DNA from: Clostridia bacterium
Lineage (GTDB): Bacteria; Bacillota_A; Clostridia; Christensenellales; Borkfalkiaceae
Direction of reading: 5' to 3'
Assembly: GCA_017504735.1 (NCBI GenBank)
Contig: JAFVQP010000073.1
Span: forward strand, 1 to 9,227
DNA length: 9,227 nt
The position numbers and the translations under genes were made by a program. Below the pieces are notes generated by a model that was given only the letters and a program-made list of their open reading frames with translations, ran no database searches and was not told where the DNA came from. This document shows, piece by piece, positions 1 to 6,277 of this stretch. The stretch's first letter is position 1. Each line of letters opens with the position of its first letter.

Positions 1-565
1 CCAAATAATACCAACCGATAAATTCATATGCGGTAGTTTCCGTACTTTCTTTTACAGGATCAGCAGGCTTCTCAATCTTCGAACCATAGCCATATTCCGT
101 TGCATTTTCACCGTCAAAGGTTACGGTGTAAAGGCGAGGCGTTTCTTTAAATTGCGCCACCAAATTGGTATCACCCGTTACAACGTCCGTTGCAAAATCC
201 CACAATTTACCGTCCAAAGCCCAGCCTTCAAAGACGTACTCAACTCTGCTTGTCGGCGATTTTGAAGGGGGTGCAGGAAGCAACCCTTCAGGGATTAAGT
301 CACCGTATGCAACCGTTTCCTTTGCTCTTTCGCCGTCAAAGGTGATACGATATACACGCTTGGTCTCCTGCCATCTTGCCTGCAAATCCATATCGCCCGT
401 TACTACGTCGTTTTCAAAATCCCACTGCTTATCGCCAAAATACCAACCGATAAAGGTGTATTTCGCCGCAGCATCTGTTTCTTTTTCAGGGTCAGCGGGT
501 TTCGTAATCTTAAAGCCATACGCAACGCTGATGGGATTTTCACCGTCAAAGGTCACCGTGTACTC
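1..565 (-). repeat. Tandem InlB/Listeria-Bacteroides type repeats (about 67-74 residues each)
   Basis: Three tandem units are visible, the last cut by the window edge: bases 365-565, 143-355 and 1-133 approximately. Each unit runs from Y-[TR]-[VI]-TFDGE through an AYG or YGYG turn and an F-[IE]-GW core; the two complete units continue to WDF, VVTGD and L-x-A. DNA similarity is also visible: the segment coding TFDGE reads ttcaccgtcaaaggt in units 1 and 3 (from bases 540 and 112), and close variants recur in unit 2. Such repeats are typical of internalin B and many gut Firmicutes surface proteins. Confidence 0.85.
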
Positions 566-2461
566 ACCGAAAATATCCGATTCATCCGTAACAAACGAAT
601 ACGCAGGTTCGCTTTCCGTTACGATAAAGGTCACCGTTTTGGTGGTCGTATTGTCCGAAGAATCTTTCGCGCAAAGTGTCCAGGTATGCGTACCTACCGT
701 CAAACAGCCTTTTTTATCCAACGCGCCTTCCGACCAAGTTTGGGTCAACGTAACGTTGCCGCTGTTGTCCGTTGCCGTCACTTTAAACATAGGCTTCGTC
801 CCAGCCATGGTTTTTACTTCGTTGAGGTTACAGTTGATGACAGGGTTTTCTACGTCCCTTTCCGTTACGTTCACCGTAAGCGTTTTTGTTGTCGCATTAC
901 CGAAATAGTCCACCGCTTTTAAGGTCAAAGTGTACGTGCCAATCTTTGTAGGCGTGCCGTTTGCATCCAACTCAACGCCATCATCCCAAATATATTCCAC
1001 AGGGATTTCGCCTTCCATTGCATCGGTCGCCGTTACATCTAAATATACCATTGCGCCCATTGCTACCGATACGGTATCATCGCCTGCATAGTTGATTACG
1101 GGCGCTTCCCCATCGTCAGCCTTTAATACACACTTAATGCTGTCGATATAGAAATTTACGCTACCATTTGAACGCATACTAAGCTCAAATACGCTTAACT
1201 TACCTTCCGCATCACAAAGGCTCGTAAAATTATTCGTCTTTGCAATCGTAAACGTCGTCCATTCGCCATCGGCAATGCGCGAATCCTTTTGGTAAACCCA
1301 GTTACCGCTACCATTAGGGTCGGAAATACGAAGCTGTGGATAATTCCCCGTATTTTTATCATTTTTGCTAATATACACGCGGAATTCCAAGCCTTCCACC
1401 AAAGAAAGAGGTATATTTTCTTTCGAAAAATCAAGGATAAGACCATTGCTGGAACCACCACTAAGCGAAATAACCTCTAACACCTCGTTTTCATAGCCAG
1501 CAGGGATACCCTTTGCAGCTGCCTCTTCTGCCGTATAAGTATTTACAGCCGAAGAACCATACCCGCCAAATAATTTGTTAGGGTTCGCTGAATATATAAA
1601 CTGGAAGTCGCTAACTTCCTCTACGACCTCTTCCGACACCACGACCGTCAATTCTTTCGTGGTTTCGCCGCCGTAGCTATCTACCGCCTTTAACGTCAAG
1701 GCATACTCACCAAGCTGCGTAGGGGTGCCTTTTGCATTCAATTCCACTCCGTTTTCCCAAATGTACTGCAGCTCTAAGGGATTGCCAGCCGCATCCATCG
1801 CCGTAGCGGATACTTCTAACTCTTTACCAAGTGTAACCGAAATCGTTTCACTGCCCGTATAATTGATGATGGGTTTCTTAAATACGAAACTGATACCGTC
1901 AATATAGAAGTTAATGCTCGCTTTCGAACGCACAGCCAACTCAAATTTATTCAAAATGCCATTTTCGCCAAGCGAGACGAAATTTGATTTTGTGCTAGGC
2001 ACGGTAACCGTCGTCCATTCTCCCGTGGGAGTAGCTACACCCTCTTGAAATACCCAACTATCAGGTGTAAACGGTTTGGGGATACGGATTTGCGGATAAG
2101 CGCCCGTATTTCCATCAGCCGTACTTAAATATACGCGGAATTGTATAGCATCTACCAAATCAAAAGGAATATTTTGTTCGGTAAAATCCAACAAAACCCC
2201 ACGGCTCTGAGGTCCAACAACCTCAAGCACTTCATTTTCATAACCTGCAGGAATTCCTTTTGCCGCCGCCTCCTCCGCGGTGTAGGTATTTACAGCCGTT
2301 GAACCATAGTACACGTAATCACTGTCAGCCTTTGCTACTGCCGCGTATTGACAGTTAAAATCATTGGGCGATGCCGCCGCCGTCGCCGTGTTGCCCATAC
2401 ACAAGCCTAATGCGCCGACACAAAGAGAAGCGGTCAATAAAAATTTCTTTAAGCCTTTCAT
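1..2461 (-). CDS. Large secreted modular surface protein with Ig-like and InlB-type repeats (C-terminus cut by window edge)
   Basis: The frame is open from ATG 2461 to the window edge: 820 codons and no stop, so the C-terminus (and any LPXTG, SLH or other anchor) lies outside. Residues 1-30 are a signal peptide (Lys-rich start, hydrophobic LLTASLCVGALGL, Ala-rich cleavage region TATAAA); Cys14 and Cys21 do not make a lipobox. Domain order: beta-sandwich module A about 46-195, Ig-like 197-277, module A' about 285-446, Ig-like 454-534, Ig-like 540-616, then InlB/Listeria-Bacteroides repeats (Flg_new type) at 633-699, 703-773 and 777-820+, each with a Y-x-[VI]-TFDGE start and a GW core. The A modules end in FYIDGI/FYIDSI, as in carbohydrate-binding jelly-roll domains; that assignment is inference. 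The start overlaps the stop of the upstream phosphatase gene (ATGA) and has AGGAGG 7 bases upstream. Likely role: adhesion or polymer binding outside the cell. Not found on the opposite strand; the plus-strand frames here are shadows. Confidence 0.9.
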   Translation of the reverse strand, partial: MKGLKKFLLTASLCVGALGLCMGNTATAAASPNDFNCQYAAVAKADSDYVYYGSTAVNTYTAEEAAAKGIPAGYENEVLEVVGPQSRGVLLDFTEQNIPFDLVDAIQFRVYLSTADGNTGAYPQIRIPKPFTPDSWVFQEGVATPTGEWTTVTVPSTKSNFVSLGENGILNKFELAVRSKASINFYIDGISFVFKKPIINYTGSETISVTLGKELEVSATAMDAAGNPLELQYIWENGVELNAKGTPTQLGEYALTLKAVDSYGGETTKELTVVVSEEVVEEVSDFQFIYSANPNKLFGGYGSSAVNTYTAEEAAAKGIPAGYENEVLEVISLSGGSSNGLILDFSKENIPLSLVEGLEFRVYISKNDKNTGNYPQLRISDPNGSGNWVYQKDSRIADGEWTTFTIAKTNNFTSLCDAEGKLSVFELSMRSNGSVNFYIDSIKCVLKADDGEAPVINYAGDDTVSVAMGAMVYLDVTATDAMEGEIPVEYIWDDGVELDANGTPTKIGTYTLTLKAVDYFGNATTKTLTVNVTERDVENPVINCNLNEVKTMAGTKPMFKVTATDNSGNVTLTQTWSEGALDKKGCLTVGTHTWTLCAKDSSDNTTTKTVTFIVTESEPAYSFVTDESDIFGEYTVTFDGENPISVAYGFKITKPADPEKETDAAAKYTFIGWYFGDKQWDFENDVVTGDMDLQARWQETKRVYRITFDGERAKETVAYGDLIPEGLLPAPPSKSPTSRVEYVFEGWALDGKLWDFATDVVTGDTNLVAQFKETPRLYTVTFDGENATEYGYGSKIEKPADPVKESTETTAYEFIGWYYL
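1472..2296 (-). repeat. Duplicated beta-sandwich module with a 26-residue invariant block
   Basis: Within the surface protein, residues 56-81 (bases 2219-2296) and 305-330 (bases 1472-1549) are identical over 26 residues, beginning AVNTYTAEEAAAKG and ending ENEVLEV. By my count 15 of the 26 codons differ between the copies, all synonymously. The rest of the two roughly 150-residue modules is clearly homologous but diverged (shared GEWTT, YPQ[IL]RI and INFYID/VNFYID motifs). The duplication is therefore old, and this block is under strong protein-level constraint. Confidence 0.85.
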
Positions 2462-3684
2462 TCCGCTACCTCCTCCCACATAATATTACGGATGGTATCT
2501 ACTTCTTCTTGCGTAATACCAAGATATTCCTTCACAAATCTTTCCGTACTTGCCATCAAGCTGTCAGCAGGATACTGCTTAGTAAGGAAGCTTTCCAACG
2601 TATTGACTGCAGAAATCAACTCATCAATTTTCCCTGCGCCTTGTGCAGCATCCGCCCAACCAGTCACCGAGAAGAACGACGTTTCATAATCACGCTGTAA
2701 ATCTATAAGCTCTACACCCACAAGCGCACTAATCAAATATGCAAGCGTACCTGCGCGGTCACGACCGAGCGAGCAGTGGAGATAGATGGGATAATTGTCA
2801 GGGTTTGCAAACGTACGGATTTCCGTCGTCAATGCCGCTTTATAGGGGGTACTGTTAATCGTAGCGCCTGTGTCTTTAGATTTATAACCAGCATCCGCAT
2901 AGTAAGGACCGCTTACGCCTACGTAATTCAACGAAGGGCCGATGGGCGATTGCGTAAACGTCTTACCGCGCAAGTCAATGTCGGTCTTAATACCAAGCAC
3001 GTCCACCATGATCTGTTTACCCTCTTCCGTGATTTGTCCCCAAGCCTTACCTGCCGCAGGATCAACCTCCGCACCGCGGTAAATCATACCTTGTTTTACC
3101 TGATATTTACCGCCAAGCACGTATCTACCGCCAAGATCACGGGTGTTGCTTACGTTCGGGATACTTACAGTACGAGGCGTATCCGCCGTATAGAAATCGA
3201 AAATTTGCGATTTTACCACTTCATCGTTTTCGTAGTGCGCATAAATTTGATAATAGTAATGCTTTGCCACGAACAAGTAATCAATGTCGATGGTCGTATC
3301 GTTTGTAAGATATTGCTGCGCATCGGAAAGGTCCTTTTTCAAACCTACGCGTACAGTGTAGTACAATGCGCCGTCACGGGTATTTTCCCAAGAAATCGTT
3401 GCAGGCTTCGGCGCAAAACGATCCACCATCAATTCCTCCTGAGATGCCTTCGTATTTGCATACTTGCTCGCACTTCCTTGGCCATCTTTCTTGTAATTCA
3501 ACGCAAATGCAGCGATGTCGCCATCCAACAAAACAATCGTATCACCTTGTGTCTCTGATGTAATCGTCATTTCATATCCTCCCAACGGCGTATTCGCCTG
3601 CGCTTGGCTTCCTGTGCAGCCTACCGCGCCCAAAAGCATACCGCAAGCCAAAACAAGCGCGCCCCATTTCAGTTTTTTCTTCAT
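2458..3684 (-). CDS. Exported lipoprotein with FnIII-like and tyrosine/lipid phosphatase (Y_phosphatase3-type) domains
   Basis: A 408-residue protein predicted to hydrolyse phosphotyrosine or a phosphorylated lipid outside the membrane. Residues 1-23 are a lipoprotein signal (KKK start, hydrophobic core, lipobox AVGC with Cys23). Residues about 88-167 look fibronectin-III-like (ATISWEN, YYTVRVG, YYYQIYAHY). The catalytic part follows: SNTRDLGG near 180, GMIYRG near 200, IDLRG near 236, and the P-loop HCSLGRDRAGT with Cys304 and Arg310 (C-x5-R). The NxRDLGG and P-loop pair is typical of the bacterial family that includes Listeria LipA and Mycobacterium PtpB. The start was chosen at ATG 3684 rather than ATG 3702 because AGGAGG lies 5 bases before 3684 and would fall inside the longer reading. 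It is the first gene of a two-gene operon with the repeat surface protein. Physiological substrate unknown; catalytic residues look intact. Confidence 0.88.
   Translation of the reverse strand: MKKKLKWGALVLACGMLLGAVGCTGSQAQANTPLGGYEMTITSETQGDTIVLLDGDIAAFALNYKKDGQGSASKYANTKASQEELMVDRFAPKPATISWENTRDGALYYTVRVGLKKDLSDAQQYLTNDTTIDIDYLFVAKHYYYQIYAHYENDEVVKSQIFDFYTADTPRTVSIPNVSNTRDLGGRYVLGGKYQVKQGMIYRGAEVDPAAGKAWGQITEEGKQIMVDVLGIKTDIDLRGKTFTQSPIGPSLNYVGVSGPYYADAGYKSKDTGATINSTPYKAALTTEIRTFANPDNYPIYLHCSLGRDRAGTLAYLISALVGVELIDLQRDYETSFFSVTGWADAAQGAGKIDELISAVNTLESFLTKQYPADSLMASTERFVKEYLGITQEEVDTIRNIMWEEVAE
2469..2474 (-). promoter_or_regulatory. Shine-Dalgarno AGGAGG of the surface protein, inside the phosphatase gene
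   Basis: AGGAGG lies 7 bases upstream of ATG 2461, within the last codons of the phosphatase gene. Together with the ATGA overlap at 2458-2461 it fixes the start and indicates translational coupling. Confidence 0.85.
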
Positions 3685-3689
3685 GCCAT

Positions 3690-3695
3690 CCTCCT
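3690..3695 (-). promoter_or_regulatory. Shine-Dalgarno AGGAGG deciding the phosphatase start
   Basis: AGGAGG sits 5 bases upstream of ATG 3684. The in-frame upstream ATG at 3702 has no usable ribosome site, and the AGGAGG would lie within its coding sequence, so the shorter start is preferred. Confidence 0.85.
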
Positions 3696-3738
3696 TTTGC
3701 ATCCTTTATAGGCTATGCAAGCCTTTCTCGTATATTTT

Positions 3739-3767
3739 ATTATAACATATTTAGTAAGCTATCTCTA
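3739..3767 (-). promoter_or_regulatory. Promoter of the phosphatase/surface-protein operon (extended -10)
   Basis: On the minus strand TGTTATAAT (bases 3747-3739) is a perfect extended -10. At 17 bases spacing the -35 is TAGAGA (3767-3762), matching 4 of 6 consensus positions. T/A tracts lie upstream, between about 3770 and 3850. The predicted transcript leader is about 45 bases. Confidence 0.65.
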
Positions 3768-3849
3768 CTCAATATTTTTTCTTTTCTCCTCATTTTTTTG
3801 GATAAATTACTCATTTTTTTACCATATTTCATAAGAATTTAACAAAATA

Positions 3850-3883
3850 TCCTATAATAAACTAAGCGACGGAAACCCGTCGC
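3850..3883 (-). terminator. Intrinsic terminator after the GH4 gene
   Basis: A 7-bp perfect stem GCGACGG/CCGTCGC (bases 3883-3877 with 3872-3866, loop of 4) stands 24 bases after the GH4 stop. On the minus strand it is followed by a T-rich but interrupted tail (TTAGTTTATTATA). The tail is weaker than ideal; the plus-strand side has no T tract. Confidence 0.65.
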
Positions 3884-3906
3884 CTAAGAATGTATATAGG
3901 ATTGTA

Positions 3907-5217
3907 TTAGTGATATTCAGGCAACCAGTCGCCGTGCGCTTCAATCAAATCGTCGCAAAGGTTTTTGATTTCGTCAAAGGTCAACTGATCACGCGTATGG
4001 GGATCGAGGTATGCCGCCATGTAGATATATTTCTTTTCCAAGGTTGCCGCTGCCTTAATCGCCATGTTATGTACGGCAATATGGGTCATATTCAACCCTG
4101 CAAGTTGATCGGGCAAATCCCCTACCACGCAAGGATTTAAGCCGTTTTCATCCACCATAATGGGTACTTCTACGCACGCATTTGCAGGCAAGTTGGTGAT
4201 CAAGCCCGTGTTTTGTACGTTGCCGTAAATTTTACAAGGCTTACCCGTTTCACACGCCTCGATAATGTGCGAACCGTACTCGCGAGAGCGTTCGTGCTTT
4301 ACGTTTTCGGGTCTCATAATTTCCTCGCGCAAGTTCTTCCAACCTTGAATTTGGTTGATGCAACGGGTGATGTATTCGTCAAGAGGAATGCGGAAACGTT
4401 CGATAAGTTCGGGATGATTGTCCTTGATAAAGTAGGGATGATATTCCGCCGTATGTTCACTGCTTTCGGTGTTGTAATAGCCAAAGCGGTTCATAATTTC
4501 AAGGCGCACCAAGTCGCGTTCGGGTTTGATTTCATTAAACTTTTCCTTGAACAAAGGATACAAATCGTTGCCGTCCTTATCTTCCAAGGTCAACAGCCAA
4601 CACATATGGTTGATCCCTGCAAGGGTGAAACGTGCATCGTTCAATTCGGGCACCTGCAAATGCTCGTTAATTTGCGAAACCACCACTTGACAGCTATGAC
4701 AAAGCCCTACCGTTTTTACCTTGGTATATTGTTGCATATAGCCCGTCAAAATGCTCATCGGGTTGGTGTAGTTAAGAAGAAGTGCATTGGGACATACCTT
4801 TTCCATAACATCCGCATATTTTTTCATAACAGGAATCGTGCGCAAACCACGGAAGATACCACCGATACCGAGTGTGTCCGCAATCGTTTGTCTTAAACCG
4901 TATTTTTTAGGAATTTCAAAGTCGGTAATCGTACAAGGATCGTAACCGCCTACCTGAATGGCATTGATTACGTAGCTTGCGCCAGCAAACGCTTCTTCCG
5001 TTTGTTTTTCATCCGTCGCAAGATATTTTTTCACCGTAACCGCGGGCTTGTACTTATCGCGGAGCTTGGAAATCAACACAAACGAATCTTCCAAACGCTC
5101 TGCGTCAATATCCAAAAGCGCAATTTCAAAACAAGGTAAATCTTCAGCCAGCAAGCAATCGCCAAGTACGTTTTTCGCAAATACCGTACTTCCTGCACCA
5201 ATAAAGGTAATTTTCAT
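3907..5217 (-). CDS. melA: GH4 family NAD/Mn-dependent glycosidase, alpha-galactosidase (MelA)-like
   Basis: A 436-residue cytoplasmic enzyme, normal length for glycoside hydrolase family 4. This family cleaves glycosides by an NAD-dependent oxidation/elimination mechanism with a divalent metal. Visible motifs: N-terminal Rossmann dinucleotide loop GAGST (7-11), acidic LDID after beta-2 (35-38), NYTNP (149-153), CHS (173-175) with Cys173 as metal ligand, GINH (201-204) with His204 as the second ligand, and SEHTAEYHPYF (253-263). In GH4 the residues after the metal Cys track substrate class; CHS fits alpha-galactosidases, against CD/CN in 6-phosphoglycosidases, so the substrate is probably an unphosphorylated galactoside such as melibiose or raffinose. 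ATG 5217 has AGGAGA 11 bases upstream and opens directly on the Rossmann strand, so the start is secure. Divergent from an AraC regulator that is its probable activator; no transporter gene is in view. A related GH4 alpha-glucosidase or uronidase is the alternative. Confidence 0.88.
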   Translation of the reverse strand: MKITFIGAGSTVFAKNVLGDCLLAEDLPCFEIALLDIDAERLEDSFVLISKLRDKYKPAVTVKKYLATDEKQTEEAFAGASYVINAIQVGGYDPCTITDFEIPKKYGLRQTIADTLGIGGIFRGLRTIPVMKKYADVMEKVCPNALLLNYTNPMSILTGYMQQYTKVKTVGLCHSCQVVVSQINEHLQVPELNDARFTLAGINHMCWLLTLEDKDGNDLYPLFKEKFNEIKPERDLVRLEIMNRFGYYNTESSEHTAEYHPYFIKDNHPELIERFRIPLDEYITRCINQIQGWKNLREEIMRPENVKHERSREYGSHIIEACETGKPCKIYGNVQNTGLITNLPANACVEVPIMVDENGLNPCVVGDLPDQLAGLNMTHIAVHNMAIKAAATLEKKYIYMAAYLDPHTRDQLTFDEIKNLCDDLIEAHGDWLPEYH

Positions 5218-5235
5218 TTTTTGTTCGTTCTCCTA

Positions 5236-5264
5236 TTGATTTTTTTATAAAATAATGCTATACT
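5236..5264 (+). promoter_or_regulatory. Promoter of the AraC-family regulator
   Basis: TTGATT (5236-5241), a 17-base spacer and TATACT (5259-5264), with TGC giving an extended -10. An ATG at 5255 lies within this promoter, upstream of the predicted transcript start near 5271, which excludes it as the start codon of the regulator. Confidence 0.65.
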
Positions 5265-5281
5265 ATAGCAAATGTTTTCAA
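5252..5281 (-). promoter_or_regulatory. Candidate promoter(s) of the GH4 gene
   Basis: Two readings are possible on the minus strand: TTGAAA (5281-5276), 18 bases, CATTAT (5257-5252); or an extended -10 TGCTATAGT (5270-5262) with a poor -35. Both lie inside the sequence also used by the divergent regulator promoter. The sequence does not decide between them. Confidence 0.45.
5257..5269. promoter_or_regulatory. 13-bp palindrome across the divergent -10 region
   Basis: gctata-c-tatagc is a perfect inverted repeat. It contains a plus-strand TATACT and a minus-strand TATAGT, both preceded by TGC. It may be an operator or simply two back-to-back extended -10 elements. Confidence 0.5.
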
Positions 5282-5296
5282 AGGTATGGTAGATAT

Positions 5297-6088
5297 ATGG
5301 ATAATCAGGCTAAATTTCAATATCTTTTCAATTTATTTCAACCTGACGACCCCATTCGCGTGTTTGAAATCGGTTGTCATAAAACACCCCCGTCCCATGC
5401 ATTCGGCCCTGCCATTCGCCCTTATTACCTTTTACATTTGATTGAAAAAGGGGAAGGATATATCGAACGAAACGGGGTAAAAACCAAACTCACCGCAGGC
5501 ACTGCCTTTCTCATCCGCCCAGACGAGGTTACGCTGTATTGTTCCGATGCGGACAACCCGTGGGAATATACGTGGATTGCCTTCGACGGCGCATTTGCCT
5601 CAACGTTGACGGAACGCACCACGGACAAGCTGTGTATGGAGTACCAAAAAAGCGGTTTAATTGCCTTGAAAAATGCTTTACAAGCAAAAAAAGCCGATTG
5701 TTTAAGCTGTTTAAGCACTCTTTTTGAGGTATTAAACTCGATTAAAACCACCGCCCCGCCTGCAAACGAGGACGAAATTTCCTCGGCTTTGCATTACCTG
5801 GAAAACAATTACTTCCACCCCATTGATATCCAAAATTTAGCGACGCGCTTTGGGTTTTCACGCGCATACTTTTCCACTTTATTTGTAAAGCGCACGGGCG
5901 AAACGCCGTACGATTACTTGACAAAAATCCGCATCGATCGGGCAAAGGACTACCTCAAGCAAGGACAACATTCCGTTGAGGAAATTGCCTTTTCCGTCGG
6001 TTTTTCTTCCCTGCAACGTTTTTCAGAAACGTTTAAAAAGCGGGTGGGGCTTTCCCCTTTGCAATACCGCAAAGCAATTACAGTATAA
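5297..6088 (+). CDS. AraC-family transcriptional regulator, probable regulator of the divergent GH4 gene
   Basis: A 263-residue cytoplasmic DNA-binding protein. The N-terminal part (about 20-100: RPYYLLHLIEKGEGYIERNG, LTAGTAFLIRPDEV, YTWIAFDG) is a cupin-like sugar-sensing domain of the AraC-binding type. The C-terminal part (about 160-263) carries two helix-turn-helix motifs: LATRFGFSRAYFSTLFVKRTGETPYDYL near 181-208, and VEEIAFSVGFSSLQRFSETFKKRVGLSP near 227-254, with the usual family ending P-x-x-YR. ATG 5297 is chosen because the upstream in-frame ATG 5255 falls inside the promoter; its ribosome site AAAGG is 12 bases away and weak. It is divergent from the GH4 gene, as in melR/melA and msm systems, so activation of GH4 by the sugar inducer is likely. 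The inducer is not shown by the sequence. Confidence 0.88.
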   Translation: MDNQAKFQYLFNLFQPDDPIRVFEIGCHKTPPSHAFGPAIRPYYLLHLIEKGEGYIERNGVKTKLTAGTAFLIRPDEVTLYCSDADNPWEYTWIAFDGAFASTLTERTTDKLCMEYQKSGLIALKNALQAKKADCLSCLSTLFEVLNSIKTTAPPANEDEISSALHYLENNYFHPIDIQNLATRFGFSRAYFSTLFVKRTGETPYDYLTKIRIDRAKDYLKQGQHSVEEIAFSVGFSSLQRFSETFKKRVGLSPLQYRKAITV

Positions 6089-6198
6089 CATACAACCTTA
6101 CGTTTTGCAATAGCTATTTGTTTTTATTTTTTAACGTTTTGTTTGATTTTGTTCAATTCCCCCGACAAAAAAATATTGTAAATAAGCAAATTTCCCCC
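6089..6198. other. AT-rich intergenic stretch with no convincing feature
   Basis: After the regulator stop there are T-runs (6119-6132) behind a small palindrome aatagctatt (6109-6118), too short to be a convincing terminator hairpin. An 8-base direct repeat acgttttg occurs at 6100-6107 and 6134-6141. No gene is seen; the short frame from 6118 has no ribosome site or recognisable protein. Confidence 0.5.
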
Positions 6199-6222
6199 TT
6201 CCTTTTGTTGACACAAAAGGAA
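6199..6222. promoter_or_regulatory. 10-bp-arm inverted repeat over the yitT -35 box, candidate operator
   Basis: ttccttttgt-tgac-acaaaaggaa is a perfect inverted repeat (arms 6199-6208 and 6213-6222). It contains the whole TTGACA -35 hexamer (6208-6213). It lies upstream of the predicted transcript start, so it would act as DNA, not RNA. I do not recognise it as a Fur, PerR, Rex, CcpA, CodY or LexA box. Confidence 0.65.
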
Positions 6223-6236
6223 AAAGGTTATATAAT
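6208..6236 (+). promoter_or_regulatory. Consensus sigma-A promoter of the YitT-family gene
   Basis: TTGACA (6208-6213), a 17-base spacer and TATAAT (6231-6236): full consensus at both hexamers. The start is predicted near 6243, giving a leader of about 35 bases. A promoter this strong next to a palindrome suggests it is held down by a repressor. Confidence 0.85.
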
Positions 6237-6277
6237 AAAAACGATTTTTGATATTTTTACAAAAAGAGAGTATTTCT

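Noticed and set aside
165..908. 247-residue plus-strand frame
   Set aside because: It is antisense to the surface protein, whose minus frame has a signal peptide and recognisable Ig and InlB repeats. The plus translation is low-complexity Ser/Val-rich with no ribosome site.
2395..2461. Lipobox in the surface protein signal peptide
   Set aside because: The residue before Cys21 is Leu and before Cys14 is Leu, not Gly/Ala/Ser; an ordinary signal peptidase I site in the Ala-rich stretch fits better.
2776..3558. 260-residue plus-strand frame
   Set aside because: Antisense to the phosphatase gene, which carries an intact P-loop and lipobox; the plus frame shows no domain.
3685..3702. Longer phosphatase start at ATG 3702
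   Set aside because: The AGGAGG for ATG 3684 lies within it and the upstream ATG has no properly spaced ribosome site.
4213..4896. 227-residue plus-strand frame
   Set aside because: Antisense shadow of the GH4 gene, whose motifs are all in the minus frame.
5255..5296. Longer AraC-regulator start at ATG 5255
   Set aside because: This ATG lies inside the extended -10 of the regulator's own promoter, so it would not be transcribed.
6100..6141. Direct repeat acgttttg as a regulator binding pair
   Set aside because: Eight bases in T-rich DNA, 34 bases apart, and distant from the promoter; chance is likely.
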